A DNA stretch of 53,920 nt from positions 1 through 53,920 of the forward strand of contig JAFDVS010000018.1 of NCBI GenBank assembly GCA_018268935.1, written 5' to 3'. A program made the translations under genes and the position numbers. Of this stretch, positions 7,867 to 15,332 are shown piece after piece (position 1 is the first letter of the stretch; every line of letters begins with the position of its first letter). Source of the DNA: Acidobacteriota bacterium. Lineage in GTDB: Bacteria; Acidobacteriota; Terriglobia; Bryobacterales; Bryobacteraceae. The notes under the pieces were generated by a model, which was not told where the DNA came from, did not search any database, and saw only the letters and a list, made by a program, of their open reading frames with translations.

Positions 7867-9102
7867 ATGGAATCACATAGCAATTCGCACCGGCGCGCGG
7901 TGCGTGTGAAGCGCGTGGATGAATGCCGGAATCTGGAGGAGATGTTTCTGCACAGCCTGCCGGCGTTCGGCGGGGGGTATTTGCGGCGCATCTATACCTT
8001 GCTGGATGCGGCGATCGGGATGGATTGTCCGTTGACGGTGTCGATTTCGGGGCCGGTGACGGTGTCGGGGCAGCATCAGACGTGGCTGATTCCGTTTCTT
8101 GAGACCGGGTGGGTGGCGTATCTGAGCACGACGGACGCGGTGTGCTATCACGACGGGCACCGTTCGCTGCGGCATCACACGAAGGATCCGATTTTCGAAG
8201 TGCCGATTTTCGGCGATGACGGGGCGCTGCGGGACGAGGGCACGATTCGCGTCACGGACATGGCGTTCGCCGAGCAAGTGCTGCTGGACCAGGATGCGTA
8301 CCTGTCGGAGATTCTGCGGCGGCCGGAGTTCCAGAAGAAGATGACCGGAACGGAGATGCGTTATCTGCTGGGGCGCTATTACGGCGAGCAGGAGAAGGCG
8401 CTGGGCGTGGATGGGGGCTTGTTGGCGAAGTGCTATGAGCGGGCGATTCCGGTGCTGGTGGGTGCTCCGGCGGATGGCAGCGTGTTTCTGAATTCGATGA
8501 AGCTGTGGGCGATGAAGAATGCGGGGCTGATTACGGATTATGCGTTCGAGCTTGACTTGCACGCTGAGGTGTTTGAGGCGTGCGCGTATCACCGGTGGGG
8601 ATTGTTCGATCATCCGGTGGGGAAACTGGGGACGCTGATTCTGGGCGGCGGAGTGCCGAAGAATTACAATCTGCAGCCGGAGCCGGCGCTGGGGCAGGTG
8701 CTGGGGTTGCCGGATATTCGCGGGTATCACTTTGATGTGCAGATTGTGACGGCTCCGGTGACGGATGGGTCATTGTCGTCTTGCCCGCCGGCGGAGGCGG
8801 TGACCTGGGGCAAGGTGGATAAGGACAGCTATCAGAAGACGACGGAGAGCATGCAGGCCGACTACAGCATGGTGATGCCGTTTCTGATCAAGGCGCTGCT
8901 GGATAAACGGGCGCGATTTGCGGCGTTGCGGGAGGAGATTGGGGAAGAGACGCTGTATGCGCGGCATCCGGAGGCGCGGGGGTATTTGCGGGATTCGGCT
9001 GGATACCGGCTGTACGAGAAGCGCGATTCGCTGTGCGGGAAATTGATGGGGGATGTGGCGGCGAACGGGGAGTGGTTGCTGAAGTCGATTCAGAGCGCCT
9101 AG
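7867..9102 (+). CDS. Deoxyhypusine synthase-like enzyme (probable homospermidine-type synthase)
   Basis: A 411-aa member of the deoxyhypusine synthase family. The start 'VKRVDECRNLEEMFLHSLPAFGGGYL', the glycine-rich 'LGGGVPKNYNLQ' and 'PAEAVTWGKVDKDS' are diagnostic. The lysine of 'WGK' (Lys316) matches the catalytic enzyme-imine lysine of eukaryotic DHS. Bacteria lack eIF5A, so bacterial relatives act on small polyamines, for example moving the aminobutyl group of spermidine to putrescine to make homospermidine. That role is inferred from the family. The frame is open to a GTG at 7825. The gene overlaps the convergent regulator gene by 4 bases at the 3' end. Confidence 0.85.
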   Translation: MESHSNSHRRAVRVKRVDECRNLEEMFLHSLPAFGGGYLRRIYTLLDAAIGMDCPLTVSISGPVTVSGQHQTWLIPFLETGWVAYLSTTDAVCYHDGHRSLRHHTKDPIFEVPIFGDDGALRDEGTIRVTDMAFAEQVLLDQDAYLSEILRRPEFQKKMTGTEMRYLLGRYYGEQEKALGVDGGLLAKCYERAIPVLVGAPADGSVFLNSMKLWAMKNAGLITDYAFELDLHAEVFEACAYHRWGLFDHPVGKLGTLILGGGVPKNYNLQPEPALGQVLGLPDIRGYHFDVQIVTAPVTDGSLSSCPPAEAVTWGKVDKDSYQKTTESMQADYSMVMPFLIKALLDKRARFAALREEIGEETLYARHPEARGYLRDSAGYRLYEKRDSLCGKLMGDVAANGEWLLKSIQSA

Positions 9103-10364
9103 CGAGTGATCACGCGGTGGGTTTCGTAGAATACGTCGAGGGTCATGGTGGCGCTGGAGGTTGCGCGGACGAGGACCTGATAGCTGGTTGGCAGTTTGCC
9201 GCCGAGGCGTTGGATGAGGGCTTCCATTTCGTGAGGCGAACTCCAAAACTCGGCCGCGGCCTGGGCGCCGGCGGAGTTCGTGCCTGTGAGGACGACGGTG
9301 CGCCGTTCCCCGGCTGGTGATCCTTCGCTTGGCATGACGCTGATGAGGCCGAACACTTCGACGGCGTAATCGTTGTCTCCGTATTTGGGAAGGAACCATT
9401 TGTTGGCGACGGAGCGGTCGAGGACCGCGTATTCGCGCAACCCGGGGTGGAACTCGACGGTGAGCGGGAGCTTCTCCAGAAGTTTGGCGGCGACGCGGCT
9501 GTATTCGGGCCTGCCGAGGATGAGGGCGTTGCGATTGCGGAGCAGCGGCTCAAAACCGACTCTGGCGGGGAGCACTTCCCATGGCACGCCGGACCGCTCC
9601 AGCACGCGGCCGACGATGGACATGGAGAGGGCGTCGCCCCAGAGTGGGGCATTGGGGGTGGGGCGCACATACAACTTGTCGGCGGGCGGCAGTTGGGGGA
9701 AATGACGGTACCAGCGCTGCAAGTCCTCCTGTTCGATGCGCGGGCGTTCGTCGGGCATGCGGGTGTCGTTGGGGCGGACGAATAAATGAAGGGGCGCGGA
9801 GATGTGGACCAGTGTGACCTCAGGCCCACGCAGTAACGGACCCCAGGCTTTGCGCAAGGCGTCATCGACGCGCGCGCCGGGGCCGGGTCTCGCGATCCAC
9901 CAGAGGAGGGAGGCGATGGCTAGACCGGCGAGGAAGGGCGCGAGCCACGGGAGCCGTTTCTTGCGAGGGCTGGGGGGCGAGCCGGGCTTCGGCGGTGTCG
10001 CGGCGATGGGTTCCTCTGGCTCTGCCTCGGATGTGACGTAAGTGGGAGCGTACTGCCCGCGAGGAATGTCGATCCGGATGCGCGCGGTGGGGTTCTCATG
10101 GAGGTAATACTCGTCGAGTTTCCGGCGGAGTGCGAAAGCGCGGTTCCGGACGATGGCATCCTCGGCGGGGGAGTATCCGGCAGGGCGGCCGAGGACATCC
10201 ACCCCGATCACATATTCGCTGAGGGTTTCGGCGCGGCCCTCGATCTCGCGTTCGCAGACGTAGGCGAGGAATGCCTTCAACTGGGGGCTACGATCGAAGG
10301 TGCGGCTGGCGAGAACTGCATCGAGAGCCTCCTGTTTCTGCTCGCGGGTGCCGCTGACAACCAT
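9099..10364 (-). CDS. Membrane-anchored transcriptional-regulator-like protein
   Basis: A 421-aa protein in three parts. Residues about 10-110 match the N-terminal domain frequent in Acidobacteria ('FDRSPQLKAFLAYV', 'LSEYVIGVDVLGR', 'EDAIVRNRAFALRRKLDEYY', 'RIDIPRGQYAP'), usually taken as a winged-helix DNA-binding module. A proline-rich linker leads to one membrane helix (about 139-158). The remaining ~260 residues should be periplasmic and carry no motif I recognise. The layout is ToxR/CadC-like: cytoplasmic DNA-binding domain, one helix, outer sensor. It is divergent from the TonB receptor gene, with 119 bases between starts, and is its obvious candidate target. The function is inference. 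Confidence 0.7.
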   Translation of the reverse strand: MVVSGTREQKQEALDAVLASRTFDRSPQLKAFLAYVCEREIEGRAETLSEYVIGVDVLGRPAGYSPAEDAIVRNRAFALRRKLDEYYLHENPTARIRIDIPRGQYAPTYVTSEAEPEEPIAATPPKPGSPPSPRKKRLPWLAPFLAGLAIASLLWWIARPGPGARVDDALRKAWGPLLRGPEVTLVHISAPLHLFVRPNDTRMPDERPRIEQEDLQRWYRHFPQLPPADKLYVRPTPNAPLWGDALSMSIVGRVLERSGVPWEVLPARVGFEPLLRNRNALILGRPEYSRVAAKLLEKLPLTVEFHPGLREYAVLDRSVANKWFLPKYGDNDYAVEVFGLISVMPSEGSPAGERRTVVLTGTNSAGAQAAAEFWSSPHEMEALIQRLGGKLPTSYQVLVRATSSATMTLDVFYETHRVITR

Positions 10365-10386
10365 GTCCCCCCGATCATACCAAGGG

Positions 10387-10400
10387 GTTCATGTTTGAAC
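10387..10400. promoter_or_regulatory. Inverted repeat between regulator and TonB receptor genes
   Basis: GTTCA-TGTT-TGAAC lies 23 bases upstream of the regulator ATG and about 84 bases upstream of the receptor start. It is a candidate operator, supported only by position and symmetry; the arms are just 5 bp. Confidence 0.25.
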
Positions 10401-10467
10401 AAGTTACGTGCAGGTTTGGTGTGTAGTTGGGACGGACAGAGCCTTCTCAAGCGGGCACGGCTGGCCA

Positions 10468-10473
10468 TAGAAT
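10468..10473 (+). promoter_or_regulatory. Candidate -10 box of the TonB receptor gene
   Basis: TAGAAT lies 10 bases before the chosen ATG at 10484. No convincing -35 is visible at the usual spacing. The short distance suggests a leaderless or near-leaderless mRNA. Confidence 0.3.
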
Positions 10474-10483
10474 CGATCCCAAC

Positions 10484-13400
10484 ATGCGAGTTCCACGTCT
10501 CCTACTCTGCACACTGCTTACCACCTCCGCCTGCATGGCGCAATCGGCCACCGGCGAACTCACGGGAACGGTGACCGACGAGCAAAGCTCCCCAATTGCA
10601 ACCACGAAAGTCGCGCTGCGCAACACGGCCACGGGTGAGGCACGCGAAGTTACTACGGACACCTCCGGCGCTTATATCTTGAGCCAGCTTGTGCCTGGTG
10701 AATACCAACTGACGGCAGAGATGCAAGGGTTCCGCCGGTTCGTGCGGAATGGCGTCACGATCCAGGTGGGACAGCGGGCGCGTGTCGATATCCAACTCAG
10801 TCTGGGGGCCGTTACCGAGTCGATCGAAGTGACGGCGGAGACTCCGCTGCTGGACACGAGCGAGGCTTCACTCGGGCAGGCGATTGAGAATCGCAAGATT
10901 CTGGAACTGCCGTTGAATGGACGTAATGTGGTGGGATTGGCGGCACTGGTGACGGGCGTGGTGCCGGGCACGAGTTTCGGCATTGGCGTGCCGGACGGGC
11001 GCGCGGCGTTGATTCAGGCGGCGACGGCGAACCTGGTGGTGAACGGCGGGATGAGCGCGCATAACGATGTGCTGGTGGACGGGGTTCCGCTGTCGCTCTG
11101 CTGCCAGAACCAGATCGCGTTCATTCCTTCGATTGACGCGACGCAGGAGTTCCGCGTGCGGACGAATTTGTATGATGCGGAATACGGGCGTACCAGCGGC
11201 GGTGTCATTACCTATGCGACACGTGGCGGGTCGAATGAACTGCATGGGAGCGTGTTCGAGTTTCTGCGCAACCGAAATCTGGATGCGAACAACTTCTTCA
11301 GCAACAGGGCAGGGATCGCGCGGGGGCATTTCGTGTACAACCAGTTCGGCGGGCGTGTGGGCGGGCGGATCGTGCGCGATAAAACTTTTTGGTTCGCGAA
11401 TTATGAGGGGATTGAGAACCGGCGCGGGGCGTTTCTGTCTGGCATTACGCCTACTGCGGAAGAGAAGACCGGCCAGTTCGCGCAGAACATTTTTGATCCA
11501 CTTGGGGCGGCGCAATCGGGCACGACATTTACGCGCACTCCGTTTCCGGGCAATCGCATTCCGGCGAGCCGCCTGGATCCGGTAGCGGTGAAGCTGAGCC
11601 CGCTGTGGCCTGCACCGAATACGAGCGGGACGAACAACTTCATCAGCAATGCTTCGGCTACGGACAAGGAGAAGCAACTAACGGGACGCATTGATCATCT
11701 GTTTTCTCCGACGCATCGCTTCTTTGGCCGGCACTCATATAATCACAACGATGGGTTGCTGCCGGACTGGTTCGGGAACATCGCCTCGCCCGGAGTTTTC
11801 GCGCAGCAGATCCGCAATCAGAACGGAGTGTTGGACGATACTTTGACGTTGTCGTCGACGCGGCTGGTGAACATCCGGTATGGGTTCACGCGGCAGAGCA
11901 ACGTGCGCGAGCCAAGGAGCACGGGGACGGATCTGACGACATACGGGTGGCCCGCGGCCTTTTCCGCCGCACGTCAGGATACATCGCTCCCGCGCATCAC
12001 ACCGGCTGGTTATTTTGCACTGAGTTCGAATCATCTATTTGAGCGCATCGCGGAAGTGCATGCACTGGCGGGGACCGTGCATGAAGTCCGGGGGCGGCAT
12101 TCGCTGAAGTTCGGCACGGACTGGCGCGTGTATCGGGCGAATTGGGTGAACAATGGGACCGCTGCCGGGCAGTTCGCGTTCAACACTGGCTTCACGCGCG
12201 GGCCCAATGCGCAAACCGGTGGAGGGGGGAATTCGTTCGCCAGTTTCCTGCTGGGCAATCCGGCGAGCGGCAACATCATTATCCTGGAGCCCTCGGCATC
12301 GCCGCAGCTTTATCACGGCCTGTTCCTGCAGGATGATATTCGCGTGAACAGCCGGCTGACGATCAACGCGGGCGTGCGCTGGGATGTGGAGACGCCGCGG
12401 TGGGAGCGATACAACCGGTTGAGCTACTTCAACCCCGCTGTGGCATCGCCGCTGGCTGGTCCGGCGGGCATCGCCAACCTGCGCGGAGGGCTGGAATTCG
12501 TGGGTGTCAACGGGCACCCGCGCAAGCAGCAGGATATTGATTGGAACAACATCGGTCCGCGGTTTGGGCTTGCTTATTCGATCACGCGCAAACTGGCGCT
12601 GCGCGCGGGGTATGGAATCACTTATCTGCCCACCACCAGCCGGTATGTGAACAACTCCAATCAGGGCTTTGCGGCCACGACGACATTCTTCAGTTCGGTG
12701 GACGGGATCAATCCCGTGGGTGTGCTGCGCGATCCGTTTCCGACCGGAGTGTTGCCGCCACCAGGAGCGAGTGGCGGGCTGGCGACGAGCATTGGGGAAA
12801 GCTTCGGGACGCTGCTGCGTCATGATCCGATTGGGTACAGCCAGCAGTGGAGCAGCAACTTCCAGTACGAGCTGATGCCCAACCTGTTAATTGATGCGGC
12901 TTACGCGGGGAGCAAAGGCACGTCGCTGCCGGTGACATTGGCGATGAACCAGATTGACTCCAGCTATCTCTCGCAAGGGGCAACGCTGCTGCAGCAGGTG
13001 GCCAATCCGTTCCGTACGTTTTCGAGCCCTGGGCCGCTGACTTCGGCCACCACGACCCGGCTCCAGATGCTGCGCCCGTTTCCGCAGTTTATTGGGCTCA
13101 CGAATAACCAGGCTGGAGTGGGGATGTCGACGTACCACTCGTTCCAGTTGAAGGTGAATAAGCGGCTGAGCCGGGGCTTCAGCATACTGGGCAGCTACAC
13201 CACGGGCAAGCTGCTTACCGACACCGTGCCATCGCTGGTGAGTTTTCTCGATCCGGCGCCGGGGTTCCAGGATGCGTACAACCGCAAGCTGGACCGTGCT
13301 GTGGCGACGCAGGATGTGGCGCAGCGGCTGGTGATCAGCTATGTATGGGAGGTGCCGGTGATGCGTGGAGATCATCCGCGCGTGCTGAAGGCGGCGCTGG

Positions 13401-13846
13401 GCGGATGGCAATTGAATGGGATCACGACGTTCATGTCGGGTCAGCCTTTGGTGCTGACTAATGCGGTTCCCACGACGTCTGGGGCGACGCGGCCGAATAA
13501 TAACGGGACGAGCGCGAAGAAGACGGGGCGTGTGCATGACCGGCTGACGGCGTACTTCAATACGGCTGTGTTTTCCGCGCCTGGGCCGTTCGAGTTCGGG
13601 TCGGCGCCGCGCACGCTGCCGGATGTGCGCAGCGATGGGTTACGGAATTTCGATTTGTCGTTGTTTAAGAATTTTGTTGTGTGGGAGGGGGCGACATTGC
13701 AGTTGCGTGGGGAGTTCTTTAATGTGTTCAATACGGTGCGGTTTGATGCTCCTTCGGGGGCGTTTGGGAATGCTCCGTTCGGTAGTATTAATGCGCAGGA
13801 GAATCTGCCGCGGAATGTGCAGGTGGCTTTGCGGTTCAGCTTCTGA
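10484..13846 (+). CDS. TonB-dependent outer membrane receptor with carboxypeptidase-regulatory domain
   Basis: A 1120-aa outer membrane protein. A signal peptide (about residues 1-20, 'MRVPRLLLCTLLTTSACMAQ') precedes a carboxypeptidase-regulatory-like beta-sandwich (about 25-105, 'GTVTDEQSSPIATTKVALRN'). A plug domain follows ('VTAETPLLDTSEASLGQAIENRK', 'LPLNGRNVVGLAALVTGV'). The long beta-barrel ends in 'VQVALRFSF' with the C-terminal Phe that marks outer membrane barrels. This CarboxypepD_reg/TonB architecture is the hallmark of Acidobacteria, where such receptors are thought to import oligosaccharides or other large solutes. The frame is open to a TTG at 10427, but the ATG at 10484 gives the proper signal peptide. 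The glycan-type enzymes downstream suggest a sulfated carbohydrate ligand, by context only. Confidence 0.93.
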   Translation: MRVPRLLLCTLLTTSACMAQSATGELTGTVTDEQSSPIATTKVALRNTATGEAREVTTDTSGAYILSQLVPGEYQLTAEMQGFRRFVRNGVTIQVGQRARVDIQLSLGAVTESIEVTAETPLLDTSEASLGQAIENRKILELPLNGRNVVGLAALVTGVVPGTSFGIGVPDGRAALIQAATANLVVNGGMSAHNDVLVDGVPLSLCCQNQIAFIPSIDATQEFRVRTNLYDAEYGRTSGGVITYATRGGSNELHGSVFEFLRNRNLDANNFFSNRAGIARGHFVYNQFGGRVGGRIVRDKTFWFANYEGIENRRGAFLSGITPTAEEKTGQFAQNIFDPLGAAQSGTTFTRTPFPGNRIPASRLDPVAVKLSPLWPAPNTSGTNNFISNASATDKEKQLTGRIDHLFSPTHRFFGRHSYNHNDGLLPDWFGNIASPGVFAQQIRNQNGVLDDTLTLSSTRLVNIRYGFTRQSNVREPRSTGTDLTTYGWPAAFSAARQDTSLPRITPAGYFALSSNHLFERIAEVHALAGTVHEVRGRHSLKFGTDWRVYRANWVNNGTAAGQFAFNTGFTRGPNAQTGGGGNSFASFLLGNPASGNIIILEPSASPQLYHGLFLQDDIRVNSRLTINAGVRWDVETPRWERYNRLSYFNPAVASPLAGPAGIANLRGGLEFVGVNGHPRKQQDIDWNNIGPRFGLAYSITRKLALRAGYGITYLPTTSRYVNNSNQGFAATTTFFSSVDGINPVGVLRDPFPTGVLPPPGASGGLATSIGESFGTLLRHDPIGYSQQWSSNFQYELMPNLLIDAAYAGSKGTSLPVTLAMNQIDSSYLSQGATLLQQVANPFRTFSSPGPLTSATTTRLQMLRPFPQFIGLTNNQAGVGMSTYHSFQLKVNKRLSRGFSILGSYTTGKLLTDTVPSLVSFLDPAPGFQDAYNRKLDRAVATQDVAQRLVISYVWEVPVMRGDHPRVLKAALGGWQLNGITTFMSGQPLVLTNAVPTTSGATRPNNNGTSAKKTGRVHDRLTAYFNTAVFSAPGPFEFGSAPRTLPDVRSDGLRNFDLSLFKNFVVWEGATLQLRGEFFNVFNTVRFDAPSGAFGNAPFGSINAQENLPRNVQVALRFSF

Positions 13847-13863
13847 TTGCGCGGGAAGATTTT

Positions 13864-13895
13864 AGCCACAGATGGACACGGATGGACACAGATTT
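13864..13895 (+). repeat. 'Cacagatggacac' type short tandem repeat before the sulfatase gene
   Basis: The stretch consists of a 10-base unit repeated nearly three times (CACAGATGGA, CACGGATGGA, CACAGATTTA) and ends directly at the sulfatase ATG. Sequences of this wording occur as dispersed intergenic repeats in several bacterial phyla as far as I recall. It creates a spurious in-frame ATG at 13872. Confidence 0.5.
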
Positions 13896-15332
13896 ATGAC
13901 TCGGCGGGGTTTTCTTGCTGTTACGATGGCTGCGGCTGCCTCTAAGCGGAATGTGCTTTTTATTGCGGTGGATGATTTGCGGCCGCAACTGGGGTGTTAT
14001 GGGGACCGGTTTGCTCGTACGCCGCATATTGATTCGATTGCGGCCCGGGGTGTGGTCTTTGATCGGGCCTATTGCCAGCAGGCTCTGTGCGGTCCGTCGC
14101 GGGCGTCACTGCTGACGGGGCTGCGGCCGGATACGATCGGCGTGCACGATTTGAGTACGCCGTTTCGGCGGGCACGCCCGAATGCGGTGACGCTGCCGCA
14201 ACTGTTTCTTCAGAATGGCTATCACACGGAGAATATCGGGAAGATTTTTCATGGCGAAACGGTGATGAATGACCGGGGGAGTTGGTCTGTGCCGGAACGG
14301 CTGCACATGGTGACGAAGCGCCAACAGTATGCGCTGGCGGCGAATCAGCCGGCCGAGGATTGGGTCAAGACCGTGGCCACGGAACGGGCCGATGTTGCGG
14401 ATAACGCCTATATCGACGGTCGAGTGGCGGATGACGCGGTGGCAACGCTGGAGCGCGTTGCAAAGGGGCCGTTCTTTTTGGGGGTCGGGATCACGAAACC
14501 GCATCTGCCGTTCACGGCGCCTTCGAAATATTGGGATTTGTTTGACCGGCGGGAGTTGCCGCTTGCGGCGAATCCCGATCCGGCGCGGAATGCGGCTGGG
14601 TTTGCCATTCCCTCTTACAGCGAGTTGCGCAGCTATGCCGATTTTCCGAAAGAGGGGCCGATTTCCGAGGCTAAGATGCGGGAGGCGATGCACGGTTACT
14701 ACGCGGCTACGGCGTTTGCGGACGCCTGTATTGGCCGGGTGTTGGATGCGCTTGGCAAATTGGGGCTGGCGGGGAATACGGTGATCGCGCTGTGGGGCGA
14801 TCATGGGTGGCACCTGGGCGAGCATGGGCATTGGGGCAAGTCGACGAACTTCGAGACGGCGACGCGCGCTCCGCTGATTGTGTCGGCGCCTGGGGTGGGG
14901 CGAGCCGGGAAGCACACGCGGCGGCTGGTGGAATTTGTCGATATTTATCCGGCGCTGGCGGAACTGTGTGGGTTGAAGGCGCCGGCGGAGTTGGAAGGGG
15001 AAAGCTTCGTACCGCTACTGCGGGAACCGGAGAAGCGCGTGTGGAAGAAGGCTGCTTTCAGCCAGTATCCACGGCCCGCGCAGAAGACGAAGGCCCAATC
15101 CACGGACAGTATTCTCAAGGCTGGTGTGATGGGTTATACGATGCGAACGGAAGATCTGCGCTATACGGAATGGCGGCAGGAAGGGCGCGTGCTGGAAACG
15201 GAACTATACGATCATCGCCGCGATCCTCAGGAAACCGAGAACGTCGCCGCAGTCCCTTCTTACAGGAACGAATTGAACGCAATGACAAAACAGATGCAAG
15301 CCGGATGGCAAGGAGCCCGCCATGCTCGTTGA
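13896..15332 (+). CDS. Sulfatase (iduronate-2-sulfatase-like)
   Basis: A 478-aa exported arylsulfatase-fold enzyme. The start 'MTRRGFLAVTMAAAAS' resembles a twin-arginine signal. The metal site 'VLFIAVDDLRPQLGCYG' comes next. The sulfatase signature 'CGPSRASLLTG' (Cys65) fits C-x-P-S-R, whose cysteine is converted to formylglycine. 'GKIFHGE' and 'ALWGDHGWHLGEHGHWGKS' supply the further active-site His and Asp residues. The pattern is closest to iduronate-2-sulfatase-like enzymes of environmental bacteria that desulfate polysaccharides. An in-frame ATG at 13872 lies in a short tandem repeat; I prefer 13896, which starts exactly at the signal peptide. The gene overlaps the next by 11 bases, indicating an operon. 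Confidence 0.93.
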   Translation: MTRRGFLAVTMAAAASKRNVLFIAVDDLRPQLGCYGDRFARTPHIDSIAARGVVFDRAYCQQALCGPSRASLLTGLRPDTIGVHDLSTPFRRARPNAVTLPQLFLQNGYHTENIGKIFHGETVMNDRGSWSVPERLHMVTKRQQYALAANQPAEDWVKTVATERADVADNAYIDGRVADDAVATLERVAKGPFFLGVGITKPHLPFTAPSKYWDLFDRRELPLAANPDPARNAAGFAIPSYSELRSYADFPKEGPISEAKMREAMHGYYAATAFADACIGRVLDALGKLGLAGNTVIALWGDHGWHLGEHGHWGKSTNFETATRAPLIVSAPGVGRAGKHTRRLVEFVDIYPALAELCGLKAPAELEGESFVPLLREPEKRVWKKAAFSQYPRPAQKTKAQSTDSILKAGVMGYTMRTEDLRYTEWRQEGRVLETELYDHRRDPQETENVAAVPSYRNELNAMTKQMQAGWQGARHAR

